The notes beneath the pieces are model-generated. The model had not been told where the DNA came from. It was given only the letters and a program-made list of their open reading frames with translations, and ran no database searches. 64,000 nt of DNA from Forficula auricularia (Eukaryota; Arthropoda; Insecta; Dermaptera; Forficulidae), in NCBI GenBank assembly GCA_024734495.1, contig JALMQS010000819.1:498445-562444 (forward strand), given 5' to 3'. Shown piece after piece: positions 45,537 through 57,818 of this stretch. Position numbers and translations under genes: made by a program. Within the stretch, counting starts at the first letter, position 1. Each line of letters starts with the position of its first letter.

Positions 45537-46150
45537 TTAGTAGATGACAAATTCTACCTTAGAAAATCAAAGTCTGCTATTATCGGCAATTTGGGTTCAA
45601 TTAAATTGGCGGATTTACGAAAAAAATAATTACTTAAATAGCTATTTAGATTTAGGAAAATATATGATAAAAAAATTCTATTGAATGTGAGTATATAAAT
45701 AAATACATATCTTCGCCTCAGGCAGACTCTGAGTAATTTTATCCCCTCACTAATACACGTTAATTGTGATCAAAGAAATAATTGGGAATCTTTTTAATAA
45801 AAAAGCCTGCGGATAGAAGAACTCGTCCTTGCACTCTCTTTTTCAGCTAAGAAGCTGCAAGTCCAGACAAGTTTCACTCTATTAGATATTAGTTTTACTC
45901 GATGTTATTCTAGGAATACCCAAATTCCCATGTGCCCTTTATCCAAAGTGATACTCGCTATGCATAATCGTTCTGTCTTCTGTATACAGAAATAGAAAAT
46001 TGCTCTTATTAAAAAAGCAAGAAAATCTTAATAAAAACCACCAAGAAACATCATACATTTTATGTAATAAAGCTTTTCCGTGAAATCTCGGATTAAGTAG
46101 ATGAAAAATTCTACTTTAGAAAATCAAAGTCTGCTAATTTCGGCAAGTTG
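45537..46150 (+). repeat. Direct repeat copy 2 framed by 55-bp direct repeats
   Basis: 45633-46065 is the second copy of the 39.8-kb repeat, without the palindrome insertion. It is framed by two versions of tagatga-n-aaattctac-n-ttagaaaatc...tctgct (45537-45592, 46094-46150). That frame ends in tcggcaa, resembling the CTGCTACTCTCGGC tail. Confidence 0.75.
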
Positions 46151-47106
46151 AGCTCCTATTAATCATTCCATTTTTGAAAGTTGGACCATCAATTGTAATG
46201 TTGCTTGAAATCATGGAGAAATCGAGTTAAAATATCTAAAATTGTCTTTGATTCATGTTTAATAATAATATTACTTAAGGACACTTAAGATTGTAATATT
46301 TTTTAGTTGGACCAACCATGGTGAAATTGGTAAAAAATAACTATGAATTGATATATTTTGTGCAATAATTTCTGGGTTAAAATATGCGTAATAGTGTATT
46401 CAGTATGGATCCTTTTCACGGCATTAGATCAATTATCATTTGGATCTCAGTTATAAAAAAAAATGATCAATTTGAACAATGAACGTAAAATAAATTTTGC
46501 TAATAAAGTAATAATAGCCTAATCTCTTTTTCCTTTATCAGTTTTATTTTTATTTTACCACCCTGGTCGTTGATTGTTCGTGCTAATTGGCGAACGACGA
46601 GCCAGATAAAGATAAAACGAATTATCTTCTTAATTTTTTAAATGTATCATGGCATGTAGATATAGGATTAAATTATTTTTTATTAAACTTGATGTCATGG
46701 ACAACAAGCTTTTATTTCATCCTTCAGAGTTGATTTTTGTTATATTGTCTCCAAAGTAAAATATAAACAAGTAGATAAAGAAAAATAATAACGTAAAAAG
46801 GATTGGATCAAGTAGTTAAATTTATAAAGCGAGAAAAATGATTTCAAGAGATAGAATGAAAAGAACTCTGAATGCAATAATAGGTTATTCAACCTTATCC
46901 AGTTCCCTTGATTCACTGACACATTGGAGAACCCATTCCATTCCCTTTTCATTTTTCCAAACTCAGTATCTATGGGTGAACTATTCTTAAAGATCAAGAA
47001 ATAAGTATTTTCTATATTTTTTAGAAATGTCCCAAAATATTTGATAAAAAAATCGTGTAGAAAACTTATATAGAGTAAAATAAGAAAAGATAAGTTTTTA
47101 GAGATA
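46151..47106. other. No gene seen; small palindrome
   Basis: 46567-46607 contains cgttgattgttcg...cgaacgacgag, an imperfect palindrome with a TAATTG core, followed by a GATA-type aagataaag. The 128-codon minus frame at 46740-47126 is low-complexity. Confidence 0.35.
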
Positions 47107-47624
47107 TAATCGGTCTCTTCGCTCACCGGGCGAATTAATTATCGCTTCGCCAAGAATTTATATATTTCTCGGTGTAACCTACACACATAGAGGTATCATT
47201 TGCTATCTTAATTGAATTGGTCATTTGCAAAATCACCTAAGTCACACAATCAGAACTTTTCAGGAATCAAACTTATTCACTGACTTGTGTCGTTTAAGCA
47301 AGAAGGACGACTTCGGGATGCTGTTTGAAGAGGAAGGAATGTACTCAAGTGCATGGGATTATGGGTTTACTTTTAAGAAAGTGATCGCGACAAAAAAAAG
47401 CATGTTTAGAAAAAACTTGACTTATTGGTTTTTGAAATGGCCGATTCAATTATATACTTAGTTGTCAACGTTTTAAGTAACAATGAGAAAAACTATTGGT
47501 CTTAGCTGTACATCATAATATTCCGAACAGCTTAGCAAAGAATGTTGAATTGTCTTCACGATTTTTAAATAAACTACTTACTTCATTTTAATTGGTCTCT
47601 CCGCTAGACGGCCGAATTGATTAT
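47107..47624 (+). repeat. Unit framed by 36-bp direct repeats
   Basis: taatcggtctcttcgctc...gaattaattat (47107-47142) and taattggtctctccgcta...gaattgattat (47589-47624) are direct repeats 447 bases apart. Between them is a 78-codon plus frame (47225-47461) of fairly balanced composition with FEEEGMYSSAWDYGFTF; I do not recognise it. Confidence 0.5.
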
Positions 47625-47639
47625 ATAAATTGAAAGCTA

Positions 47640-47760
47640 TTTTAACGTGGGTAAAATTGCGAGTTTCACAAAAAAATGAAATAAAACAAAAATACGTTTA
47701 GAATTCGATATATTTCGGGTTGTCAGCCCATCATCAGGAGTCAGAGAAAACTGAATATAA
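47640..47760 (-). repeat. Single-arm copy with hammerhead-like core
   Basis: On the minus strand, CTGATGA-T-GGG-ctgacaa-CCC-GAAA lies at 47713-47737. The flank gagtttcacaaaaaaatga matches the arms at 21.4 and 51.9 kb. Confidence 0.55.
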
Positions 47761-48084
47761 ATTAGAAAATTTTTTACAAATAATAATTTTTTGGAAACAA
47801 GTATGGTGAGAGAAAGTTAGGGGGAGGAGAAAACGTACTGAGAATTAATAATTTCGACAGATTGAACAAGTGAGTTTTTAGACAGGTGGTGGGAAAGATA
47901 TATAGGTACCTGCATTTATAAGAGGAATAGAATGGTACATGGAAAGTGCTGTTATCTCAATATTAATATGCAATGTGCGAACAATAGAAGGAATGTTGGG
48001 TTATCTATTATAAAATATGATCAAAAATTGTATTTTTATTCACTTCTAGTTGACTATTTATTTTTGAAAGGACTATTTTAACTG
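47761..48084. other. No gene seen
   Basis: AT-rich sequence without recognised features. Confidence 0.4.
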
Positions 48085-48180
48085 TTCATCAGCTGAGAGA
48101 GTCACATTTGCCAGCCCGTTTATCCCTATAACTTCTAAACAAAGAAACACCCTTCCCTCATGTGTTTTCTTCTACTCCAC
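48085..48180 (+). pseudogene. Short decayed LINE fragment
   Basis: One frame reads RVTFASPFIPITSKQRNTLP, close to the FRTSAFANSFIPLTSRDW stretch and the NSLP that follows it in the 8-kb copy. Confidence 0.55.
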
Positions 48181-48243
48181 CCCCAGCTCTAAATGTTTCT
48201 TTCTCTTTTTTCAAATGGCAATATTCATTTCTAACTTATAGGT

Positions 48244-48450
48244 AATCAGTAGAGATTGTGGTGTTGGTGCAAGGTGAAACATCTTTAATAAAGATAAGAG
48301 TAAATAGATATTTTATTTAATATGGATTTACTATGAGTTAATGATACTGGGTCACTTATTTCACATTAAAATTAATGTGAAATAAGTGACCCAGTATCCT
48401 TAACTCATAGTAAATCCATATTAAATAAAATATCTATTTACTCTTATCTT
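48244..48450 (-). mobile_element. Hairpin retroelement, same tail as the 31.6-kb copy
   Basis: An exact 12-bp duplication, taacttataggt, flanks it (48232-48243, 48451-48462). The minus-strand tail (gtttcaccttgcacc...atctctac) is followed by arms of about 75 bases (aaagataagagtaaatag and complement). Confidence 0.85.
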
Positions 48451-48462
48451 TAACTTATAGGT

Positions 48463-49239
48463 GTTGCAGTTTTATGGTGTTTCAATATAATAGAAAAAAA
48501 TAAAAAAATATTAATAAATACAGTGTGTGTGTGAGAGAGAGAAAGAGAGAGTCATTTTATATGACTTCTATCCCATTCAGTTGAAAAAAAATCATGGTGG
48601 TAAAAATAGACGACCCATCAATTCGTGGCTTCTTACGTAAGGTTATATGGAAATCTAAGAGGATGCTGAATGGACCATTATACTACCAACCAAGATCGTA
48701 GAGAATGAGAGAGAGAAATAAATGTACAAATCTTTTTCATGTAATTTCTTATATAAAACCTACTTAAGAAAATTGACTGAATATGGTATCAGCTTCCATT
48801 TATGGATTATTTATTTTTTTCTTCTCTCTGTCGAATATATAAAAGATAAATATTGTTAAGTAGTATACTAATCTCTTTTGGTAGGGGAAGTGAATTGATT
48901 ATAAAAGTTAGATTAAGTTTATCAATGAAAATAATGAAAAGTATTAGTATTCTAATATTACCTATAGACAACTATATTTTTTCAAAATGCAAAAACACTT
49001 GTTTTTAATTAAAATATATGGTAAAACATGGCGTTACACTCAATATTTGATTCAGAAGCCAGCGAAAAATTTTAAATTGAATGTTGGTATATTTCTTATT
49101 GATTAGTAGTAGGTTCATTTGAATGAGGATGTGCCATTTTGACATGGAATTAAACATTTCTGGATAGATTCCAAATAGAAATATAAAAACAACAACATTT
49201 TTACAGTCATTACTAGGTAGATTGTTCAGTGATGCAAGA
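48463..49239. other. No gene seen
   Basis: It contains a (GA)n run at 48532-48552. No credible frame was found. Confidence 0.4.
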
Positions 49240-49600
49240 GCGGATGTATAAATGGGTTTTTTCGGCTGCAGCCCAGGGCCCCGCGGATATAAAGAGCCCC
49301 CGCGCGTATTGAAGACAATGGACAATATTCAAATTAAAAAAAAAAAAATTCCTCACTACCTCTGGGCTGCCTTATATTACATTCAATTAAAAAAAATAAT
49401 CTACAATTTTAAAAATTCCAATCATCCATTTGTGTATCTAAGTCATATTAAATAAATAAAATATTTTATTGTCCTAATTTTTTTCCTATATACATCATTA
49501 TAGAAAACAGTTTTTTGACAAAATTCCAAGTAGTTTCATTAATTAAGTAGGCCCCAAATAGTGTTAGTCCAGGGCACCACAAATGCTCATTCATCTCCTG
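49240..49600. repeat. Transposon scraps
   Basis: 49255-49300 (ggctgcagcccagggccccg) and 49555-49580 (gtgttagtccagggcacc) look like ends of a DNA element. 49344-49390 (cctcactacctctgggctgc) is a piece of the CAGTCCGTCTCT-tail hairpin family. Confidence 0.4.
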
Positions 49601-50820
49601 CCAGGATCTCGATAACTGTAATCTAGAGAAAGTAAACTATTTAAAGATTCTAATAATCTCATTCATTTAATAAAAGTATTGTAGTAGATAGAATGATTAG
49701 TAAAAAATTTACAATCACGGTATCTATTATTTTAATTAAAAAAAATATCTAATATAAACGATGCAAAAAGTCATGGGGAATAACTAATGCAGTTGACTTT
49801 ATCAAAAATAAATACTTCGAAAAGGCTATTTAAATTAATACAATCCGTTTATAAAGAAATCTCATAACATGTGTTAAATTTCCAAACATTTCTGGAGAAA
49901 TTTTCTTTATATAAAGGGAGAATTTTTCCCAAAACGTTTGGAAATTCAATACATATTTTAAATTTTTTTATAAAATAATTGCATACCATTGATTCAATAA
50001 AACAATAGATAATTTTTTCGAGAATATTTAAATTTTATATTATATATACTTGTATATGTGTGTATATATGAAAATTTGATGAAAATTCAAATAAACTTTA
50101 TTATTGTTCTCTGTGCTAACAGGAATACAAATGCCTAAAAGCCTTTGAGGATGATATAAATTGCAGGAATATTGCTTTTGTTTACTATGAAACTTCTCTG
50201 AGGTGGTTAATGATCATTCATTTTTATATTAATTCTACTTAGCAAAATTCTCACCTTTTAATAAAGCGAATTGTAATTTTTATTTATTATTTATTCTCTT
50301 ACTTGACAGAATTGTTTTTTCATTAATAATAAAAATAATAATTCATAAATAAAATAATATTTATCTTGGATGGTAGGTAGTAGTTATAGTGTTTAGAAAA
50401 GAAACGATTTAATGGATCATGTTTGTTCAGTTCCGATAAGGAGAGCTTGCCTTGGAATTTAAGTAGGTAATAAAAACAAAAGTATGGTGTATTGTATATT
50501 TTTAAAAATTCTATCTTATCACGTCATGGATGTAAAAGAGAAGCTATTGTTAGCTATAGTACAATTCAAACTCGTTCATTTTATTACTATTATTAAAGTA
50601 TATAAGCTCATTTCACTGGATTAATAATTCTAAAAAGTTAACAGTTAATGCAATGTTTAGAAAAATAGCGTTAAAAAATGAATTAATATTTGAGTTTAAA
50701 AAACAAACGTTTGTTAGTTCTAATAACTTATTCTGAAGATTAATTTATAGTCCAAATATAGTGAGTTTTCAAAAACTTATTTTAATTTATGAAGCCTTTA
50801 AACTGAATTGTTAAAAAAAA
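49601..50820. other. No gene seen; small palindrome
   Basis: 49877-49943 pairs tttccaaacatttctggagaaa with an imperfect complement (cccaaaacgtttggaaat). Otherwise AT-rich and unassigned. Confidence 0.4.
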
Positions 50821-50833
50821 AAGAATAAATAAA

Positions 50834-51136
50834 TTGAATGTAATGGAAGACAGCCCAGAGGTAGTGAGGAAAGAAAAAAATAACACATATAAAATAAGGT
50901 GTAATTTATTGGAATCCTTCCTCCTTTCCTTTCAAACCGACGTTTCGGAGGATTTTTCTCTCCTTCTTCTTCGAAACGTCGGTTTGAAAGGAAAGGAGGA
51001 AGGATTCCAATAAATTACACCTTATTTTATATGTGTTAATTTTTTCTTTCCTCAGTACCTCTGGGCTGCCTTCCATTACATTCAATTAAAATTTCTACCA
51101 GTCCGTCTCTCTCCAGAGAAAATTTCGTTGCAAAAA
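50834..51136 (+). mobile_element. Hairpin retroelement, CAGTCCGTCTCT-tail family
   Basis: A 13-bp duplication, aagaataaataaa, flanks it (50821-50833, 51137-51149). The palindrome starts ttgaatgtaatggaag. Its fold point lies inside the hammerhead-like core (about 50968), so the core is broken. The tail ctaccagtccgtctctctcc...tttcgttgc plus A7 matches the 34.5-kb copy. Confidence 0.85.
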
Positions 51137-51428
51137 AAGAATAAATAAAAATTCCATTGGTGAATTATACTAACAGAACTGCGTAATATTAGATATATAT
51201 AAAATTTTAATATGAAAAAGTATACACTTTATAGATACTTAGTAAAGTGTTTGCGAATTTTGGCGATTTAGAAATTTTTGTCTATAATTGGTTTGGCTAG
51301 AAAGCTAAATCCTGGAATAAAAATAAAGTTTTGTCAGCTTAGTAACTAGATACAACCTTTTTTTCAGACTTTTTACAATGTTCATCTTGAAATTTATAAG
51401 GACAAAACCAAAAATTAAATTTATGATT

Positions 51429-51453
51429 AAAAAAAAAAAAAAAAAAAAAAAAA
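51429..51453. repeat. Poly-A run of 25
   Basis: Uninterrupted A run; no retroelement body is recognisable upstream. Confidence 0.85.
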
Positions 51454-51664
51454 CATCACACATATTGGTAACAATAAAAACTTTCTATGAGATTTCAATC
51501 TTGCATTATCTTGGATACATACATTAACAAGCAATTATAAAGCATTGTTATTATTATGGATTTATAATTCCTTCTTAAAGTATTTTCATTGATAGTGCTC
51601 AGAATTTTTCTCGAAGCATTAAGATATTTTTAAAGGATTTGAGATTGTTTATGTAAAAAAACTG

Positions 51665-51788
51665 TTGAAGAAGACAATAAAAGAGTGTGACTTCTGCTAG
51701 AATTATAAATTTTTAATTTTTCTAGCAGAAGACACACTCTTTTATTGTTTCTTTCAATTTATAAAAATTCTGCTACTCTCGGCAAAAA
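51665..51788 (+). mobile_element. Hairpin element, CTGCTACTCTCGG-tail family
   Basis: The palindrome (51665-51758) pairs caataaaagagtgtg with cacactcttttattg, followed by the tail attctgctactctcggc and A's. It is the same element as at 29.95 kb. Confidence 0.7.
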
Positions 51789-51839
51789 GAAACTTTCAAT
51801 TTAAAAGAACTATATTTATCTATTTATTTTATTGAGGAA

Positions 51840-51985
51840 GAAATGGTGTAGCTCGAGATGAAACATATTTAATAAAATTAAAAATAAATTACTGGCTAGG
51901 TTTCACACAAAAAAGTAATAATGTTTATGAGCGAGACTCTATATAGCGACGAGCCCATCCTCAGGAGATTACAATGATAACTTGA
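51840..51985 (-). repeat. Single-arm copy, GTTTCACC-tail family
   Basis: Minus-strand tail (gtttcatctcgagctacacc) and an arm with ggctaggtttcacac, ending at a damaged core (ctgaggatgggctcg). Confidence 0.5.
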
Positions 51986-52065
51986 TATATGTAAATATCT
52001 GTATATGTACAATGTACATATATTGTATAGTGTATTTATTTATATTTTTATCCCCATTAATTTAT

Positions 52066-52398
52066 CTATCTATAATATAAAAATAGAACCCCTAAAGCTT
52101 CAATAAATTTATTCAGCGCTAAACTTTCGTCCAGGCCGAAATCTCCCAAGTGCTTATTTATTATCTCCGACCTTCGTTTTCTGGAATTTCCCCTCTTCTT
52201 CCAGGTGAGCGGTTGGCTCATCTGATTATCCTTCTTGTCACGCAGCAGGCATCCCTCTTGACATAGCCAAACCCACCTAAGCCTGTCCCTCGCACTTTCC
52301 TCAGCAGTTCTTTGACTTTTAAGCAACTGCAGATGTAGGTGTTTCTCATCCTGATTTGCATAAATTACCCAAAATTCGAAAATCCTCTTCAAAATCAA
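52066..52398 (-). pseudogene. Probable LINE C-terminal remnant
   Basis: The 110-codon frame is GC-richer than its surroundings. DRLRWVWLCQEGC, then KKRGNSRKRRSEIINKHLGD and FGLDESLALNKFIEAL parallel the R-L-R-W-F-G-H...R-R-G-R-P-K-R-W...D-L...G-L...A-L-D ending seen in many arthropod reverse transcriptases. The zinc-knuckle-like details are lost. It is unrelated to the 8-kb LINE. An unrecognised host exon is less likely. Confidence 0.5.
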
Positions 52399-54584
52399 AT
52401 ATTCATTACTTAAGGTCAGTAATTCTCAACGTTTTCAGCTTATTGATAAATTTTAAAATTAGTTTTTTATTCATGACATACCATTATAATGTGATGAATT
52501 TTTTTGAAACTATACCTACATATTTTGTTAATATCTAAATTTGTTAGTTATTAAAATTAATTGTACACATGTCTAATGGAAAAATAAAATCAAGTTTAAG
52601 TATTTAATAAAAAGTAAATAGTACGCTCTTTGCAAATTCCGAGGTCTATTTGGCCATGTTTTATAAGCGAATTATTTGTTCTAAAAAGTCATAACCTTGT
52701 AGAAAGGGGTCTATTGATACAAACTTTCGTATCCAGTTTCATCTCATAAAGTATTTTGCATGAAAAAGTAATTTACATTTAAACGAAATGTTGTAAAAAA
52801 TTTTATCAAAAGAGGTAAAATGATTTTCTGCATTTTTTTATTCGGAAGTTTTTACGCTATAAAACTTGAAATATTAAAAAGTTTTTAAATTCTAAATAGA
52901 AAAAAAATATATTTTCACCAGAACAAATTTTCTATGAGCTTCAGTTCTTAAATTATTGAAGATATCAATCAAGACAGGGATTAATCATGTTTGAAATTTA
53001 TTATTTAAGTTGTTATAGAGAAATAAGGACCATATCTTTTATGCAGATAATTTATATTTTATTGCCAACGTTTCGTAAACTTTGTTGACTTCTTCAAGGT
53101 AGTTAATTTCCCTGCATAATTTGTCATTTTTATAATTCTTCTTCTTTCTTAGTAAACATATTAAGGCAAGTCATCAACATCAATCTGATTGATAAACATA
53201 ACTAATCAAAATAATTTGAAATTTATCTTTCTTCATATAAGTATAGGATATTTTTAAGCCCTTCTTCTTCGAATATATTCGATTCCAAGTCTTAGTGATT
53301 ACTACGGAGAGCATCCTCTTTATGGCCATTTTCTTTGGAAATTTTCATAGGGGTGGTTTACCGTCGACTTTTTTAAACTCAAATAAGCAAAAAAAGATAA
53401 ATTCAATATGCAGTTACCTATGCTACTCGAACAATATAACTAAATTTGAATTAAAGTTATAATTTCCATTCAAAAATGCAGATGCCCTCTATGTTTTATT
53501 TATAAAAATAATCAATTTTATGTAGAAATTGGATGCATTGTAGGACTATAACTAAATATGAAAATAAATTTCAGTCTCAGTGAAATTAAAAATCGATCAA
53601 GTTTACCAAAATAATATTAATGATTTTGAATAAAAAGGTGGTTTACATCGACTTGAAATGTTATAAAAAAGTAAAGTATGAAATTTGAGCAAATTCTGAT
53701 CAAATTTTCACAGAAAGAGTTAACGATATTAATGAAACGGCTGAATTTTATTCCTGCAAAATTGATAGAGGTTTATTTCTAATCAATTCAGGATTAGAAA
53801 TTAATAATATGTCAATTTATTTGTAATTGACACTATTAGTGTTCCTCATGAAATGGCTCATTTGACCAATGCTATTGTCTTATATCGAAAAACTGAGGCA
53901 AATACCTATTCTCTAAAAATTCCCATACCTATTTGCTTTGCTTGACAGAGAGGTGCAAAATTGTATGCCAAATTTTAGATCATTACCTATACACGTTTTA
54001 AAGTTTCTCATGTTTTCATTTAAAGTTCCAATATTTCTATTTTATATTATTTTATATATAATATTCCTATTTTCTCGACCCATGACAGTTTCCACCCTGC
54101 ACTGGTTGGGAAACACGGTTTTAGATTCCTCTACAGAGCTTTTTCCTATCTACCAATTAAACTACACATGGTTAAGCTCATTTCACAAATTTTCCATTTC
54201 AAATGCAAATCAATAAAGATGGATTATAATTAATTATTCATGAGAAAATCCATTTCATTATCATGTCTGTCCGTCTAACTGATTTCGCTTGTATGTCAAT
54301 CTTAATTCTATTCCTGCTACCATCTTAGCTACTGCCTATAATACTATTGCCCCAATCCACTAAATATACGTATATACTTGAGTGGTTAATTTGTTGTTTG
54401 TCACTTGATGTTATCCCCCGCTTCTACAACGCCCCTGTATTTTGTCGCTTTAATCATTTTATCATCTTCCTAAATATATTCCTTCATAATCCTTACAAAG
54501 AGTAAGAGGAATTGAAAAATTATGAATTATAAAATGAATGAATGAAATAAAATAGCTTTTTAAATATCATAAAAACAAACATTA
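52399..54584. other. No gene seen; one isolated hammerhead-like core
   Basis: A minus-strand core lies at 53071-53097 (TTGAAGA...GAAACGTTGG). 53300-53370 resembles 2590-2660 (ttttcataggggtggttta against ttttcacagaggtggttat). The 92-codon plus frame at 53938 has one hydrophobic run but no recognisable family. Confidence 0.4.
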
Positions 54585-54586
54585 TA

Positions 54587-55052
54587 CATACGACTCTCGA
54601 TAATTCGAAATCCAATGAACTACAAGAAAAATTCGAATTATCATGGCGTTTGAATTATCAAGAGGAAAGAAAAAAATTCGAATTATTAAGAGTTTTTTTT
54701 TTATATTTTTGAAAATATGTTATTAAATGTTTATATATAGCCTCAAGTAAAAAAGTAAAAATAGTGAAAACGAAAAAAAAAGAACAAAAAATTAATATAC
54801 ATATGTATTAACATTGTAATAGATAATAACATACCTAATTAAAAAAATTAAGAATAGTTTTTTGCTAGGAAAAATTCGAATTTTAAATACGGGAAGTGGC
54901 CTAGTTAAATTATAAACGTTCTCTCACCCTCTTGTTACGAAAAAGATTTCGAGCTATCGAGCGTACCAAAATACACAGCATTTTTTTGATTTACTGAAGT
55001 TAACAGCTGGAGAGTTCGAATTATCGATGTTCAAATTGTCGAGAGCCGACTG
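54587..55052. mobile_element. pogo/Tigger-like MITE, 466 bp
   Basis: The ends catacgactctcgataattc and the complement of cagtcggctctcgacaattt are inverted repeats, flanked by TA on both sides. Several internal attcgaattat words echo the ends. No transposase remains. Confidence 0.75.
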
Positions 55053-55760
55053 TATCTATATTCTTCATAGATGTTCAATAAGAATGCCGTCAATATCTCG
55101 GTGTAATATACGTTTTGAAAACCCAACAGAATCCTTCCTAAGAGAGATTTTAGTGAGAATGCCTTGAAAAGTTGTTATTAAGTTCGAAGTCTATGAGCAA
55201 AATGGTTAAAGATTTTAATATTTTTTTACTAGTCTCTGTTCTGAAGGATAACTTTGAGAATCCGAAACGTCGTCGAGAAGCTAAATAAATTATATTACAC
55301 TGAAATATTGTAGGTATTTTTATTCAACATATATAAAGAGTAGCTTTGATCTATTTTCACGTCTAATTATTTATGTATGTTTGTTTAGTTGAAAAAAAAA
55401 CTTCATTTTTCAAAAACATTTTCACATCGGTTGATCGATTTCACTTTAAATATCCTGTATCTGTATTAAATCAATAATTTTCTGCTAAAATTTATTCTAT
55501 GATACTATAGTATGTATATTAAATTACTTTTATAATACTATGTTTTATCGATCGTTTTATGATTATGGTACAAGACATGATATCTTAGAACTTAAACCTT
55601 AGGGTTCCATAAAGTGTGAGTACGATAGCCTCTTTCCTCACTTTCTAGCTGACCCTAAATGTAAATGTGAATTCTCGATAATACCCTAATTTTAAAATTT
55701 TATTTAACTTAACTTTTAATCCATCACGATAAACCATTTGAGCCTAAATTAGTTACAGGA
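55053..55760. other. No gene seen; one hammerhead-like core
   Basis: At 55241-55267, CTGAAGGAT...ATCC-GAAACGTCG keeps the stem and GAAA but has a changed CTGANGA box. The rest is unassigned. Confidence 0.4.
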
Positions 55761-55763
55761 TAA

Positions 55764-56461
55764 GGGGCCTTCCATAAATTACGTCACACAGAAGGGGCTT
55801 CTCAGATTTGTGACAAAATGTGTCAGGGGTTCCCTGTGATCTTAAAAATTGTGATATCACAAAAGTAAAATTAAAATTTTTTAAAAATATTCAAATAAAT
55901 TTTTTAGATTTTAGGTTAATATTATTCTAAACTGAAAATGTTGATAAAATAAATCTAAATAGATAAAAAAATTGTAAGCAACGACTGGACTCGCCTAGCT
56001 CTTACGCAGCTTTCATTTTTCTGCGCCCAATACGTTGCCTAAATACAGGCGCACCAACGTCATATATCAAGTTTAAATTCAGACTACACTTTGAGGATTT
56101 TAATTCGTACAGTTATTTATTTATATTTTATAATTCAATATTTTTCTTATATACATTCCAAAAAAATTGATTTATTTTTAGCAAAAACACTTAATTTTTT
56201 TTCAAATAAATAAACACGTTTTTCTTATAATTAAGGATTCATACCCTGAAAAATAATAATAATAGTAATGATATGAATAAAAATAAAGTTTAACTTTAAA
56301 TTATTTATAAAAAAAAATTCTACAATTATTAGAGTATAAAAATGATAGTGTGACGTCACAATACAGAGGGGGCTCAATGAAAATGTGAGATTGTTACACA
56401 GGAGGCGGGGGGAGGGTATACAAATCTTGAAATTCGTGTGAGGTAATTTATGGACGGTCCC
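55764..56461. mobile_element. Harbinger-like non-autonomous transposon, 698 bp
   Basis: The ends ggggccttccataaattacg and aggtaatttatggacggtcc are inverted repeats, flanked by TAA (55761-55763, 56462-56464). The element at 21.6 kb is of the same kind. The small minus-strand frame across the right end is not a gene. Confidence 0.75.
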
Positions 56462-56645
56462 TAACATGAAATAACATCTTGGAAAAAAAAATTTATTTCT
56501 CTGTGGTACGGCAAAAATTTTTAAAAAGCGGCACTAGTCCGGTTATTGACAGTTGGAAAAAACTGTTTTAGACAGTCTCTCTTTTAAGAACTATACCTGC
56601 TGCCTAACCGCGAGGATCATACAGAAACTTGTGCTTTATTTACAA

Positions 56646-56897
56646 TTCCTAAGTCATTCGTTTTTCAAAGTATAGTACATATTATAGCTATTCATTTATT
56701 ACGAAAATAATTTTAAAATTAAAAATGTGTTTAGCTTTTATGATAGTCAATTTGTCTCCTTTTTGGAAAATGTCTAAATTGATTCATGAATTGATCCTTT
56801 TCTTCATAATAAGAAGCATCTCTTTTTCTTCCGCAATCTTTTCTTTTACTTAAAGATGATGCTATTCTGTTTAAGAAATATTTTTGTCCCTAAAATA
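56646..56897 (+). repeat. Source-like copy of the segment between the SINEs at 17 kb
   Basis: It aligns in reverse complement with 17214-17455, for example gaagcatctctttttcttcc and ttcatgaattgatcc. It lies outside the Harbinger-like element. Confidence 0.75.
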
Positions 56898-57219
56898 TAT
56901 ATCAAAAGAAGCGAATATCTTTCTCTTTCGCTTTCTCTCATTCCATTGGACACCCAGGCATATTTATTTCTTTTCTTAATTGTGAATTATGTTGTTGATA
57001 TATCAGCATCTAGAAATGTCTCGAAAGTATCATTAATCTCTTCACAAAAGGAAATAATAGAAGCTAAATAATGTACAATGAAATGTTATAATCTGGCATT
57101 TTTTCGCAAATCGAAATCGAATTAAAATTTTGAAAGAATGATTATGATATTTGGGAAAGGTTGAATTTTTTAAGTCGTCATTTTTAGGTGATTATTGTAC
57201 CTGTTGGCGTTTGGAAATA
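56898..57219. other. No gene seen
   Basis: AT-rich sequence without recognised features. Confidence 0.4.
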
Positions 57220-57227
57220 GCTTAACT

Positions 57228-57478
57228 CAGAGGTTCCTAAACTGTGCGCCGCGGCGCCCTGGGGAGCCTCGACCTCTTCACAGGTGCGTCGCGAAGCTTC
57301 AAAATTAATTGAAACAAGACATTTGGCCTATACAAAAAACAAAATGGGAAGCTAAAAATGTATTTATTTGTATCTCTTACTTACGATTAGATATACTTTT
57401 ACTTAGAGAAGGGCACCATGAAAAAATGTTAATTGGAAAAAGGCGCCGCCGCGGCTTGGAATAGTTTGGAAACCCCTG
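57228..57478. mobile_element. hAT-type MITE, 251 bp
   Basis: The ends cagaggttcctaaact and agtttggaaacccctg are inverted repeats, with gcgccgcggcgccc just inside the left end and ggcgccgccgcggc inside the right. An exact 8-bp duplication, gcttaact, flanks it (57220-57227, 57479-57486). Confidence 0.85.
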
Positions 57479-57818
57479 GCTTAACTTAAAAAATTAAAAA
57501 TGAAAAATTTCACAAATATCCTCATTTTCTCCTTATCAACGTTATTTAAGAACAAACTTGATATCTTAAGTAAGTATTATGGAAGAAATAATATTTTTTT
57601 TGCTCTCTGCTATCCTCTGGGCATGCCGAAATATTCAATTAACGAAAAGACGCGACGGGCCATTCAGCTAATATTTAATTATATTCTTATACAGGGTGAT
57701 TCATTCGCTCTCTTTATAACTCTTATAACTCTTTTATTTTAAGTCAGAGAGAAAAATTCTTCAAATACAATTTACATGATATATTATTGTCTATCTACGT
57801 ACCATATGAATTTGTTTA

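Noticed and set aside
46740..47126. 128-codon minus-strand frame
   Set aside because: Composition follows base composition (F, L, S, Y, N, K) and no motif is recognisable.
53938..54216. 92-codon frame with a hydrophobic run
   Set aside because: The hydrophobic run comes from T-rich DNA; no homology or exon borders.
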